Assembly: GCF_009901955.1 (NCBI RefSeq)
Contig: NZ_WUTS01000001.1
Coordinates: forward strand, 1,213,666 to 1,277,665
Direction of reading: 5' to 3'
Origin: Halomonas icarae
Lineage (GTDB): Bacteria; Pseudomonadota; Gammaproteobacteria; Pseudomonadales; Halomonadaceae
DNA: 64,000 nt
The translations under genes were made by a program, and so were the position numbers. Numbering within the stretch: the first letter of the stretch is position 1; each line of letters opens with the position of its first letter. This document shows positions 27,684-36,227 of the stretch, piece by piece. A model generated the notes under the pieces. That model worked only from the letters and a program-made list of their open reading frames with translations. It ran no database searches and was not told the origin of the DNA.

Positions 27684-28340
27684 CTAGCCGGCCCGTTCGA
27701 AGAGCAGGTTGTTCTCCAGGTGGATGTGCTGCATCAGGTCGTCGCGGAACTCCCGAAGACCGGTGTAGAGGGCGCGCCAGGTGGTACAGGCCCCCCGGGG
27801 TGGGGTGATGTCGTCGGTCAGCGCGGCCAGCTGTTCCAGGTGCTCGCCGTGGTCATCGTGCTCATGACGCATCACCGCGATAGGGCCCTGGGCCTGGGCG
27901 GCCATGCCTCGGCGCAGCATCGGGAAGAGGATCTGTTCCTCCTTCTGCATATGGCTCTCCATCTCCTGGTGGAGGGTGGTGAGCAGGTCGGCCAGGCCGT
28001 TGGGGCAGGTGTCTCGCTCGCCATGGACCTGTTCGACGCGACGGGCCATGCGCACAAGCTCGGGCAGCTGCTGGCGATGGACATCGTGGTAGCGGGTCAG
28101 GATATGCTCGACCAGCTCGTCATTGCTGGCCGACTGCCAGTCGCGTGCGTCGCTTTCGCCGGCGGGCAACGCCTCGAGCTCGCTCACCAGCGTCTCGGGT
28201 GCCAGGCCGATACGTTCGGCGGCCTCGCGCAGGCTGATGCGGCCGCCGCAGCAGAAGTCGATATTGTGGTCGCGAAACACCCGCGTGGCGCCGGGCAGGG
28301 TCAGGGCGGTGCGGCCGACGGTCTGTTCGATCAGGCTCAT
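27684..28340 (-). CDS. ytfE: iron-sulfur cluster repair di-iron protein (RIC)
   Basis: RIC proteins (YtfE/ScdA/NorA/DnrN) repair Fe-S clusters damaged by NO. The 218 residues show an N-terminal ScdA domain with the paired Cys30-Cys31 in DFCCGGRISL and a hemerythrin-like domain from about residue 80 (HDVHRQQLPELV, MESHMQKEEQILFPML, MRHEHDDHGEHL, LMQHIHLENNLLFERA). The ATG at 28340 has AGGAG upstream. It is divergent from norR, and an almost perfect sigma-54 promoter lies 69-83 bases upstream. The same norR-norA pairing is known from Ralstonia. Confidence 0.94.
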   Translation of the reverse strand: MSLIEQTVGRTALTLPGATRVFRDHNIDFCCGGRISLREAAERIGLAPETLVSELEALPAGESDARDWQSASNDELVEHILTRYHDVHRQQLPELVRMARRVEQVHGERDTCPNGLADLLTTLHQEMESHMQKEEQILFPMLRRGMAAQAQGPIAVMRHEHDDHGEHLEQLAALTDDITPPRGACTTWRALYTGLREFRDDLMQHIHLENNLLFERAG

Positions 28341-28408
28341 GGGAGAAGCTCCTGGGGCAGATGGGAAAGGGTAAAAGGGAAATAGAGCTGATTGGCATTT
28401 CTTATCAA

Positions 28409-28423
28409 GCAAACCTCGTGCCA
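28409..28423 (-). promoter_or_regulatory. sigma-54 promoter of ytfE
   Basis: Minus-strand TGGCACGAGGTTTGC matches the -24/-12 consensus TGGCACG-N4-TTGC at every fixed position. The predicted start is near 28397, about 57 bases before the ytfE ATG. NorR boxes lie upstream of it at an enhancer distance. Confidence 0.85.
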
Positions 28424-28464
28424 GATTCCAGAGGCCGCTGCCATGGGGTTGTTGAAGTGGCAGT

Positions 28465-28502
28465 GGTGAAAAGTACCCGGGTCGATTAGGGTTGTTTAAA
28501 CC
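28465..28502. promoter_or_regulatory. two NorR boxes (GGT-N7-ACC)
   Basis: GGTGAAAAGTACC (28465-28477) and GGTTGTTTAAACC (28490-28502) both fit GGT-N7-ACC, the enhancer described for Ralstonia NorR, and are spaced 25 bases start to start. Ralstonia has three such boxes; a degenerate third half-matching copy is at 28447. They lie 42-80 bases upstream of the -24 element of the ytfE promoter and just before norR, so they could also autoregulate norR. Confidence 0.75.
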
Positions 28503-28521
28503 CGTTGAGGTAATTATCACC

Positions 28522-30048
28522 ATGCTTGACGACACCCTGCTGGCCGACCTGGTCGCCGACCTGCCCAGTGCGGTGCGCCTGCAGCGTCTGGTGCGCACCC
28601 TGCGCGAGAGCTTTCGATGCGGTGCCGTCTGCCTGCTGCGCCTGGAGGAGGGCTGCCTGGTGCCGCTGGCGCTGGACGGCCTGGTACGAGAGGCCCTGGG
28701 ACGGCGCTTCGAGGTGGCCCAGCATCCCCGCCTGGCCACCATCCTTGCCAGTCGCGCTACCACCCTCTTTCCCCCCGATGCCAACCTTCCGGACCCCTAT
28801 GATGGCCTGGTGGAGCAGCAGCCCGGCCAGCCCCTGCATGTCCACGACTGCATGGGCATCAGTCTGCATGTGGAGGGCGAGCCCTGGGGAGCACTGACCC
28901 TGGATGCACTGGAGGCGGGGACCTTCGATGCCGCCGACTGTGCCGCCCTGGAGCGCTATGCGCTGCTGATCGAGGCCGCGGTAAGGGTCAGTCGTCTGGA
29001 GCGCGATCTGCGCGCCCTGCGCATGGCTCAGCAGGAGAGTGGTCTGCCGCTTGCGGCGCCCGAGGCTCGGGATATCCTCGGTCATAGTGAAGTGCTTCAG
29101 CGGCTGCTGCGTGAACTCGATGTCGTGGCGGGAGCGGATCTGTCGGTACTGCTCAGCGGCGAAACCGGAGTCGGCAAGGAGCTCTTTGCCCGTCGCCTGC
29201 ATCGCCGCTCGGCACGACACGCCGCACCGCTGGTGCAGGTGAACTGTGCGGCGCTGCCCGAGTCACTGGCCGAGAGTGAGCTGTTCGGCCATGTGAAGGG
29301 TGCCTTCTCCGGCGCCAGTGCCGAACGTGCCGGCCGCTTCGAGGCGGCCGACGGCGGTACCCTGTTTCTCGACGAAGTGGGCGAGCTGCCGCTGGCGGTA
29401 CAGGCCAAGCTGCTGCGCGCGATTCAGGAAGGCGAAGTGCAGCGGCTGGGCGAGGATCTGCCGAGGCGTGTCGATGTGCGCATCATCGCCGCCACCAACC
29501 GTCAGCTGGCCGAGGCGGTGCGTGCCGGCAGCTTTCGTGCCGACCTCTATCACCGCCTGTCGGTCTATCCGGTGGCCATTCCGCCGCTGCGCGAGCGGGG
29601 CAGCGATGTGCTGGTGCTGGCCGGCCACTTTCTGGAGATCAACCGCACTCGGCTCGGGGTGCGCAGCCTGCGCCTCTCCCCGCAGGCGGAGGAGCTGCTG
29701 CTGGCCTATGCCTGGCCGGGTAATGTGCGTGAGCTGGAGCATGTGATCAGCCGCGCGTCGATCAAGGCCTTGAGCCACGGGGCACGACGCGACGAGATCA
29801 TTACCCTGGAGCCGGCCTGGCTCGACCTGCCTATCCCCGAGGGGAGGGGCGATAGCGTGCCGCAAGGATCGGAGAGCCCGGCGCCGATCGTCGCATCGAG
29901 CCTGCGCGAACAGGTGGAGATGAGCCAGCGTCGAGCGATTCGTGAGGCCCTGGATGCCTGTGAGGGTCGCTGGGCGGCGGCGGCGCGCCGCCTGGAGCTG
30001 GATCCCAGCAACCTGCACAAGCTGGCCAGGCGGCTGGGGATGAAGTAG
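28522..30048 (+). CDS. norR: NO-responsive sigma-54-dependent activator
   Basis: This 508-residue enhancer-binding protein has three domains: an N-terminal GAF domain (about 15-170) that in NorR holds a mononuclear iron that binds NO, a central AAA+ domain (Walker A SGETGVGKEL near 215, Walker B GGTLFLDEVGEL near 283) and a C-terminal Fis-type HTH (RWAAAARRLELDPSNLHKLARRLG). The sigma-54-contact loop reads GAFSGA rather than the usual GAFTGA. The ATG at 28522 is preferred over a TTG at 28492, although neither has a strong ribosome site. It is divergent from ytfE, its most likely target. Confidence 0.92.
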   Translation: MLDDTLLADLVADLPSAVRLQRLVRTLRESFRCGAVCLLRLEEGCLVPLALDGLVREALGRRFEVAQHPRLATILASRATTLFPPDANLPDPYDGLVEQQPGQPLHVHDCMGISLHVEGEPWGALTLDALEAGTFDAADCAALERYALLIEAAVRVSRLERDLRALRMAQQESGLPLAAPEARDILGHSEVLQRLLRELDVVAGADLSVLLSGETGVGKELFARRLHRRSARHAAPLVQVNCAALPESLAESELFGHVKGAFSGASAERAGRFEAADGGTLFLDEVGELPLAVQAKLLRAIQEGEVQRLGEDLPRRVDVRIIAATNRQLAEAVRAGSFRADLYHRLSVYPVAIPPLRERGSDVLVLAGHFLEINRTRLGVRSLRLSPQAEELLLAYAWPGNVRELEHVISRASIKALSHGARRDEIITLEPAWLDLPIPEGRGDSVPQGSESPAPIVASSLREQVEMSQRRAIREALDACEGRWAAAARRLELDPSNLHKLARRLGMK

Positions 30049-30051
30049 GTG

Positions 30052-32268
30052 TTAGCCGTCCGGCGGCGGGTGCCCCTTGCGTATGCGCAGGCTGTTGGCG
30101 AGCACGCACAGACTGCTGAGCGTCATCGCCACGGCGGCGATCACCGGGGCGATCCAGCCGGCGACGGCCAGCGGGATAGCCAGGGTGTTGTAACCGATCG
30201 CCCAGCCCAGGTTGCCGCGCATCAGGCGGCGCGCACGCCGGGCCAGGCGCAGGGTATCGGGAATGCGCGTCAGGCCATCCGGCAGCGTCACCGCGGCGGC
30301 CTGGCTGGCCGTCGTGGTGGCCGCCCCCACGGCGATACCCAGGCGAGCGCCGGCCAGCGCCAGCCCGTCGTTGACGCCGTCACCGATAAAGGCGACGCCC
30401 GAACGGCGCTCCAGAGCCGTGACGAAGTCTGACTTCTGCTCGGGTGAGTGGCCCGTCAGTACGCGCTCCGGCGGGATGCCCAGGGTCGCGGCAACTTCCC
30501 CGCAGGCCTGGGGAGTATCGCCACTAAGCAGGTAGATGGGGTAGCCGGCGGCCTGAAGGCGTCGCACCGTGGCCGGCGCCTCGGGGCGCAACGTCTCCCG
30601 GAACAGCAGACGCCCCAGGTAGCGGCCGTCCCGTGCCAGGTGGAGCACCATGCCGTCGTCTTCACAGGCGGGCACCGCGACGCCGTGCTCGCGCAGCCAT
30701 TCGTGCCGTCCCGCCAGCGTCAGCGTTGCCCCTCGGTACCAGGCGACGCCAGCACCGGGATGGGTCTCGCGCCGGCCCTGGTCGGCGTCCGGCGATGAGA
30801 AGGCACTGGCCTCGAGTCCCTTGGCGATCGGATGGGCGACACCGTGCAGGGCATCGACCGCCAGCTGCCTCAGTGCCTCCGCCGATGTCGCCTCGGTCGG
30901 CTCGATCGACGCCAAGGAGGGTGTGCCGGTGGTCAGCGTTCCCGTCTTGTCGAAGACGACGACCTCGGTCGCCGCGGCGGCCTCCAGGGCGGCGGGGTCA
31001 CGAAACAGGATGCCCAGCGTCACCAGGCGGGCGTGGCCCAGCACCACCACCAGCGGAATCGCCAGGCTAAGCGCACAGGGGCAGGCGATGATCAGCACCG
31101 ACAGGCCGTTGACGACGAGTTGGTCGAGTGGCTGCCCCTGTGCAATACCCAGCCCTACGGCCAGGGTCGCGGCCGCGAATATCAGCGGCAGCAACCATCG
31201 GGCAAGGCGGTCGGCGAGCCGCTGCATGGCACTCTTGCGGCTGAGCAGGGCGCGAACCGAACGCGCGATGGCATCAAGCCGGCGCGCGCCGACCCCGGCG
31301 GTCACGCACAGCTCGAGCTCGCCGGTGACCAGGCGACAGCCCGCCTCCAGCCGATCGTTCTGGCCGACGGGACGCGGTGCGGTTTCGCCGCTGAGCGGCG
31401 AGAGATCCATCTCGCCGGTGCCGGCCACCACGCGACCGTCCAGCGCCAGCTCCTCGCCGGCCTGCAGACGCAGGCGCTGGCCGACCGTGACTTGGCCAGT
31501 CGCCATCGGCCGCCAGGCACCATCTTGCCAGATTCGCACCTCTTCCGGCGTCAAGTTCAGGTAACCACGGATGATCGCCGAGGCGCGCCGACGCACCCCG
31601 CTGTCGATCAGGCGTGCCAGCAGCTGGAAGGTGATCAGCATCACCGCGGCATCGAAGTAGACATCCGCAGAGCCGTGCAACAGGTGCCAGATCGAGACCA
31701 GACTGGCCGCCATCACCGCCGTGCCGATCAGGGTGTCGAGACCGGGCACGCCAGCCCGCAGGGTGCGCCAGCCGACGCGGTAAAAATGGCTGCCCGAATA
31801 GAGAATCACCGGCGTGGCCATCGCTCCCGCGGCAACGGCCAGGGGCCAGGTGACGCCAGGTTCCACCAGGCCCAGGGGAGCGAGATAGATCAGCAGCGAC
31901 GGCATCATGCTCCACATGCCGAAGAAGACGGCGACCGCCAGTCGCCACTGAAGCGAGCGCCGCAGGGGGTCAACGTCGGCGTCCGCGCCTTCTGCCGCGT
32001 TGGGGTCGCGTAGCCGATAGCCGAGCCTGGCCACGACGCGTTGCAGTCGGGCGAAGGAGGTCGAGGAGGCCTCCCAGCGCAGCACGGCGGAGTCGGCGGT
32101 GAAGTTGACGACCGCCTCGATCACGCCGGGCTGGCGGCGGAGTCGCGCCTCTACCGCGGCGGCGCAGCCGGCGCAATGCATGCCCTCGACCGCCAGCACC
32201 CGCTCGACTTCGGTGGGCGGCGCTGCGTGAACCCCGCCGGCGGCGGTGTTCGGTACGGTGACGTTCAC
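30052..32268 (-). CDS. ccoI: copper-translocating P-type ATPase (CcoI/FixI-like)
   Basis: This is a 738-residue P1B-type ATPase. It has an N-terminal heavy-metal domain with GMHCAGC (Cys32, Cys35), the SGET actuator loop, the membrane CPC in ACPCALSLAIP, the phosphorylation site DKTGTLT and the hinge GDGVNDGLAL. CcoI/FixI members export copper to the periplasm for cbb3 oxidase assembly. Its GTG start overlaps the stop of the preceding cytochrome gene (GTGA), so it belongs to the oxidase operon. No ccoG, ccoH or ccoS gene accompanies it here, and it converges on norR with only three bases between stops. Confidence 0.9.
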   Translation of the reverse strand: MNVTVPNTAAGGVHAAPPTEVERVLAVEGMHCAGCAAAVEARLRRQPGVIEAVVNFTADSAVLRWEASSTSFARLQRVVARLGYRLRDPNAAEGADADVDPLRRSLQWRLAVAVFFGMWSMMPSLLIYLAPLGLVEPGVTWPLAVAAGAMATPVILYSGSHFYRVGWRTLRAGVPGLDTLIGTAVMAASLVSIWHLLHGSADVYFDAAVMLITFQLLARLIDSGVRRRASAIIRGYLNLTPEEVRIWQDGAWRPMATGQVTVGQRLRLQAGEELALDGRVVAGTGEMDLSPLSGETAPRPVGQNDRLEAGCRLVTGELELCVTAGVGARRLDAIARSVRALLSRKSAMQRLADRLARWLLPLIFAAATLAVGLGIAQGQPLDQLVVNGLSVLIIACPCALSLAIPLVVVLGHARLVTLGILFRDPAALEAAAATEVVVFDKTGTLTTGTPSLASIEPTEATSAEALRQLAVDALHGVAHPIAKGLEASAFSSPDADQGRRETHPGAGVAWYRGATLTLAGRHEWLREHGVAVPACEDDGMVLHLARDGRYLGRLLFRETLRPEAPATVRRLQAAGYPIYLLSGDTPQACGEVAATLGIPPERVLTGHSPEQKSDFVTALERRSGVAFIGDGVNDGLALAGARLGIAVGAATTTASQAAAVTLPDGLTRIPDTLRLARRARRLMRGNLGWAIGYNTLAIPLAVAGWIAPVIAAVAMTLSSLCVLANSLRIRKGHPPPDG

Positions 32269-32849
32269 TCTGGCAGGGTGAAGCTATCGCCGAGTGCCTC
32301 CACGCTCCAGGCGTCGTGATGGCCGTAGCGCTCCCGGTGCTCCTTCACCAGCGCCGGTTCGATCGCCGCGGCGTCGTTGTCCCAGGCGCCGCGGACATAG
32401 CTCAGCACCGCGGCCAGCTCCTCGGCGGAGAGCTTGTCACCGAAGGCCGGCATGTTGCCCTGGTACTCCTCGCCGTCCACCGTGATCGGTCCACTCAGGC
32501 CATCGTTGACGATCGCTATCGGCAGGGTGGGGTCGTTCAGCAGCCAGCGGCTGCCGACCAGCGGGGGAAAGGTGCCGGCCACGCCCTGGCCGGTCGGTTG
32601 ATGGCAGGCGGCACAGTGGGCGGTGAAGAGCTTCTCGCCGTTCACGCCACTGCCGGCCGGTTCCTGCACCACGGCGGTGCGGCTGTCGCCGCCCGTCAGC
32701 GGGGCACCGATGTTCCAGGCGTAGTAGCCGACGCCCCACAGCAGGAGCACGCCGATCCACAGCACTACCAGGCGTGGAACCGGACGCTGTCCCTCGCTGG
32801 GCTCGGGGTTTTCGCGCCGCTGGGCGCGCTGGGTATCGCGGGAACTCAT
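32265..32849 (-). CDS. membrane-anchored mono-heme cytochrome c (CcoP-like role)
   Basis: This 194-residue protein has a polar cytoplasmic start, one membrane helix (about residues 26-47: LVVLWIGVLLLWGVGYYAW) and a periplasmic class I cytochrome c domain with a single CAACH heme site near residue 80 and a distal Met in GNMPAFGDKL. Typical CcoP has two hemes; this has one, so the third oxidase subunit is reduced. It overlaps the CcoO-like gene by four bases and the ATPase gene by four bases. The role as electron-donating subunit is inferred from operon position. Confidence 0.8.
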   Translation of the reverse strand: MSSRDTQRAQRRENPEPSEGQRPVPRLVVLWIGVLLLWGVGYYAWNIGAPLTGGDSRTAVVQEPAGSGVNGEKLFTAHCAACHQPTGQGVAGTFPPLVGSRWLLNDPTLPIAIVNDGLSGPITVDGEEYQGNMPAFGDKLSAEELAAVLSYVRGAWDNDAAAIEPALVKEHRERYGHHDAWSVEALGDSFTLPE

Positions 32850-33466
32850 TGGCCTTCTCCTTGCGCCTGCGCCGTCTCCGCCTGGGGCAGAGTCGAGGCG
32901 GGGTAGGTGCGGTCCAGGGCCAGCAGATAGGAGGTCAGCTCCAGCGCCTCGCGGGTCGCCACCACGGTGCCCGACTCGGGACCGTAGGGTCCGGGAATCT
33001 TGACCACGCGATCGCCCTCCGCGGGCGTATCGACCACGCGGAACAGGAAGCGATAGGCGGGCATGATGCTGCCTTCGACCACCGCGCGCGGGTTGTAGAG
33101 GTGCAGCAGGTGCCAGTCCACGCTGGGCTGGCGCGCCCCGATATTGAACAGGTCGGGCCCGGTACGCATGGTGCCCATCAGGTGGGGTTGGTCGAAGGCG
33201 TAGTCGCCGGGCACCGAGGGCCGTCCCCAACCGCGCTCGCCGTCGGCGCTGGAGAAGCCGGGGTCGCGGGGCTGCTGGCTGTGGCAGTAGACGCAGCCGT
33301 TGGCGATGTAGAGATCCCGGCCGCGCTGCTGAGCCGTGGTGTAGGGCTCGAGCTGTTCGGGGACGGCCTCGGAAGAGAGCTGCACATAGGGCATGGCCAC
33401 CAGGGTGAGCATGGCCAGCAGCAGGATGAGTGCCGCCCCGACCATGATCGCTAAGGCACGCTTCAT
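32846..33466 (-). CDS. ccoO: cbb3-type cytochrome c oxidase subunit II (CcoO/FixO)
   Basis: This 206-residue mono-heme membrane cytochrome has an N-terminal helix (residues 5-26), then YIANGCVYCHSQQPRDPGF with the CVYCH heme site, which is the hallmark of CcoO, and DLFNIGAR ... WHLLHLYNPRAVVEGSIMPAYRFLF, which carries the distal ligand region. Electrons pass from it to the catalytic subunit. ATGA overlaps link it to genes on both sides. Confidence 0.9.
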   Translation of the reverse strand: MKRALAIMVGAALILLLAMLTLVAMPYVQLSSEAVPEQLEPYTTAQQRGRDLYIANGCVYCHSQQPRDPGFSSADGERGWGRPSVPGDYAFDQPHLMGTMRTGPDLFNIGARQPSVDWHLLHLYNPRAVVEGSIMPAYRFLFRVVDTPAEGDRVVKIPGPYGPESGTVVATREALELTSYLLALDRTYPASTLPQAETAQAQGEGQ

Positions 33467-35097
33467 TGCTGGGCCTCCACGCTGCTGTGCTTGTGCTGGC
33501 GCTCACCGGCGCGGAACAGCGTCGGCTGGCGCCGGTCCTTGCCGCGACGGGTCAGCATGGCCACGAAGTGTATGGCGAATATCAGATGACCCAGGGCCAT
33601 CATGGCGCCGCCCAGGGTGCGCGTCTCCAGGTAGGGCAGGGTGAGGCGCACGATCTCCATGAACGGCGTGTCGGCGTCGAGCAGCGCCAGGCCCTGTAGC
33701 CAGCCGCCGACGGAGAGCGCCACGACGTAGATCAGGATGCCGATCGAGACCAGCCAGAAGTGCAGGGTGATAAGCGGACGCCAGGGCCACTCCCAGTTCA
33801 GCAGGCGGGGCATGATGAAGTAGATGGCGCCGAACAGGATCATGCTGAGGAAGGCGTACATCCCCAGATGGGCGTGACCCACGGTGTAGTGGGTGAAGTG
33901 GGTGATGACATTGACGCTACGCAGCGCCTCCATGGAGCCCTGCAGCGACGACACGGTGTACATCAGCGCCCCGATCCAGACGAAGCGCAGGGTGGGCGAG
34001 CGCCGCAGCATGCCGAAGTGGCCCCACATGGTGCCGTGGTGGTTGATGGCGACGGTGATCACCGGTATCGACATCATCACGCTGTGCACGATGGAGAGCG
34101 TGACCAGCCAGGTCGGCACCGGCCCGCCCACCAGATGATGGATGCCCACCTGGCTGTAGAACAGCGCCAGCGACCAGAAGCCGATCAGCGACAGCTGATA
34201 GGAGATGATCGGCCGGCCCAGGATCTTGGGAATCATGTAGTAGGCGATGCCGACCCCGATGGGGGTCACCCAGAGCCCCAGCACGTTATGGGCGAACCAC
34301 CAGTTGACGGTGGCACCGGAGGCGCCGGGGAAGAGGCCGGGCAGGTTGGCCAGCAGGAAGAGGATGGGAAACCATACCAGGGCGGCCAGCAGGTACCAGC
34401 TGGTGACATAGAGGTGCGAGACACGCCGATTGGCGGCCGTCAGCACCAGAGGAATGGCACACAGGCCGCCGCCGATCACGAACAGGATGTCGACCTGCCA
34501 GGGGAATTCCAGCCACTCCTCTCCGTCGGAAAGCCCCAGGTTGATCGCCACCAGACCCAGAATCATGCCGAGGTTCCAGAGGCCGGCCCCCGACAAGGCG
34601 TATCTGCCGCCCACCAGTGCCGTCTTGAACAGACGTGGAATCAAAAAGATCGCGACCCCCACGCCGGCCATGGACGCCCAGCCGTAGGCAACGGCATTGA
34701 GATGCATGGGGCGAACCCGACCGAAGGTGAGCCATTCGCTGTCGGCCAGCAGCTCGGGCCAATGGAACTTCCCGGAGGTCAGCAGGCCGTAGGCGGAGCC
34801 TACCAGGAGCCAGAAGACCGCCGAGCCCAGCCAGGCGAGTGCCGCCTGGCGGGATGACTGGTCGGCAACCTCACGAGTCTGGAGCTCCTCGTGGCTGATG
34901 TCGGCATCGGCCTGTTCTGACCCTGCGTCGCGGGCGGGGTCCTCGCCGTGCCCCTCCTCGCCCTCGAGGAAGATGGTGCGGGCGGCGAGGCGGCCGTGAC
35001 CGAACTGATTGGTGGCGATGGACCAGATCAGCAGGAGCAGGCCCACTGCCGACACCACAAACGTGATGATAAGCAGGATAGCAATGGTGGGGGTCAT
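33463..35097 (-). CDS. ccoN: cbb3-type oxidase catalytic subunit, divergent (CcoN-like)
   Basis: This 544-residue heme-copper oxidase subunit I has an extra N-terminal helix and a charged linker (residues 30-88) before the usual 12 helices. Heme and CuB ligands are in place: His132, His270, His320-His321, His408 and His410. Tyr314, six residues before the His pair, matches the helix-VII tyrosine of C-family oxygen reductases, favouring O2 over NO as substrate. The FEGP motif of typical CcoN reads LQGS here (Gln386). The start at 35097 has only AAGG upstream. It heads a four-gene coupled operon and is divergent from a LysR gene. Confidence 0.88.
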   Translation of the reverse strand: MTPTIAILLIITFVVSAVGLLLLIWSIATNQFGHGRLAARTIFLEGEEGHGEDPARDAGSEQADADISHEELQTREVADQSSRQAALAWLGSAVFWLLVGSAYGLLTSGKFHWPELLADSEWLTFGRVRPMHLNAVAYGWASMAGVGVAIFLIPRLFKTALVGGRYALSGAGLWNLGMILGLVAINLGLSDGEEWLEFPWQVDILFVIGGGLCAIPLVLTAANRRVSHLYVTSWYLLAALVWFPILFLLANLPGLFPGASGATVNWWFAHNVLGLWVTPIGVGIAYYMIPKILGRPIISYQLSLIGFWSLALFYSQVGIHHLVGGPVPTWLVTLSIVHSVMMSIPVITVAINHHGTMWGHFGMLRRSPTLRFVWIGALMYTVSSLQGSMEALRSVNVITHFTHYTVGHAHLGMYAFLSMILFGAIYFIMPRLLNWEWPWRPLITLHFWLVSIGILIYVVALSVGGWLQGLALLDADTPFMEIVRLTLPYLETRTLGGAMMALGHLIFAIHFVAMLTRRGKDRRQPTLFRAGERQHKHSSVEAQQ

Positions 35098-35206
35098 GGA
35101 GTGCCTTCGATACTGTCCGGCCCTGCCGCCGCCTTGCATGGGCCGGGCAGGGCTGGTTTTTGTCAGGGGGAGGCGGTGCGGTGCGTCACACCCTCAATCT
35201 AGAGCG

Positions 35207-35261
35207 ATCATATATTGATGTATAATGAATAGTTTTCCGATTTTATATCAAAAATATTGAT
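35207..35261. promoter_or_regulatory. two AT-rich dyads between ccoN-like and LysR genes
   Basis: ATCATATATTGAT (35207-35219) and ATCAAAAATATTGAT (35247-35261) are both perfect inverted repeats of ATCA/TGAT type, 40 bases apart. Such paired dyads in a divergent LysR interval are typical recognition and activation sites. Orientation (ATCAA then TTGAT) is opposite to an FNR box. Confidence 0.5.
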
Positions 35262-35273
35262 CCAGGAGGGCGT

Positions 35274-36113
35274 ATGGATATCGAGCTTGCCAGGACATTT
35301 CTGGGAATCCTGCGCTACGGCAGCTTCAGTGAGGCGGCCGAGTCGCTGCATGTCACGCAGACCACGGTCACCATGCGGATGCGCAAGCTGGAAGAGCGTC
35401 TCGGTTGCCGGTTGCTGGAGCGCAATCGCGGTGGAGTGGCGATGACTGCCGATGGCGAGCGCTTTGCCGAGCATGCCGCACGACTGGTGCAGGTATGGGA
35501 GGCCGCGCAGCGCGAATTGCCCCTGCCCCAGGGCATTCGGCGAGTGCTCTCACTGGGAGGCGAAACCAGCCTGTGGGACCCGCTGCTGACAGGCTGGCTG
35601 AATGCCCTTCGGGAGTCACAGCCTCAACTGGCGGTACGCATCGAGGTGGGTGCCCGCCGCGAGCTTCAGGAGAAGCTCACCCAGGGCATGCTGGATGCGG
35701 CTCTGGTGCATCAGGTGGACTACTGGCCCAGCATGCAGGTCGAGCTTCTTCAGGAAGAGAGACTGGTGATGGTGCGCAAGCCGGGAGCCGATGCTACCAG
35801 CCCCTATCTTTACGTGGATTGGGGAGAGCTTTTTCGCCGTGAGCATGATGCGGCGCTGCCTCAGTTTGCCAGCCCGGTGATCGAGGTGAACCTGGGCCCG
35901 CTGGCCCTGCACTACCTGCTCAGCCATTCAGGGGCGGGCTACTTCCGGCTGGGCGTCGTTCAACCCTACCTCGACCAGGGAGTCCTGGAGCGAGTCCCTG
36001 GCATGCCGGAGTTCTCCTATCCCGTCTATCTACTCCATCCGCGCGAGCGCAGGCCGGCGGGACTCGATGACGCTCTCACGCTTCTGTATCGACAAGTGGG
36101 CAGGGTGGAATGA
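35274..36113 (+). CDS. LysR-family transcriptional regulator
   Basis: This is a 279-residue LysR-type regulator with an N-terminal HTH (residues 1-60: LARTFLGILRYGSFSEAAESLHVTQ...) and an effector domain that is slightly short for the family. It is divergent from the cbb3-like oxidase operon and is its likely regulator, with paired dyads in the shared 176-base interval. Ribosome site AGGAGGG lies just upstream. The inducer is unknown. Confidence 0.85.
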   Translation: MDIELARTFLGILRYGSFSEAAESLHVTQTTVTMRMRKLEERLGCRLLERNRGGVAMTADGERFAEHAARLVQVWEAAQRELPLPQGIRRVLSLGGETSLWDPLLTGWLNALRESQPQLAVRIEVGARRELQEKLTQGMLDAALVHQVDYWPSMQVELLQEERLVMVRKPGADATSPYLYVDWGELFRREHDAALPQFASPVIEVNLGPLALHYLLSHSGAGYFRLGVVQPYLDQGVLERVPGMPEFSYPVYLLHPRERRPAGLDDALTLLYRQVGRVE

Positions 36114-36227
36114 CGGGCGACCGATGCAGGATGTCGCCAGTCGCCATCGTGATGGCGAAGTATCCCGGAAAGAGCCCGGCCGCGGCGCGGTCGAGCAGCA
36201 TGGCATTGCGTCTGAGCAGGGCCGGCA

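Noticed and set aside
28341..28784. N-terminal extension of ytfE to 28784
   Set aside because: It would run through the sigma-54 promoter and NorR boxes, and RIC proteins begin at the MSLIEQTVG-like residues.
32850..33506. N-terminal extension of the mono-heme cytochrome gene to 33506
   Set aside because: The extra part is an alternate frame of ccoO; the ATG at 32849 gives a normal membrane-anchored cytochrome and the four-base overlap typical of the operon.
33463..35097. CcoN-like subunit considered as a NO reductase of the cbb3-related type
   Set aside because: The helix-VII tyrosine expected of C-family oxygen reductases is present at residue 314, six residues before the His pair; a tree would be needed to overturn this.
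35247..35261. ATCAAAAATATTGAT considered as an FNR box for ccoN
   Set aside because: The half sites are in the reverse order and spacing (ATCAA-N5-TTGAT) compared with TTGAT-N4-ATCAA.
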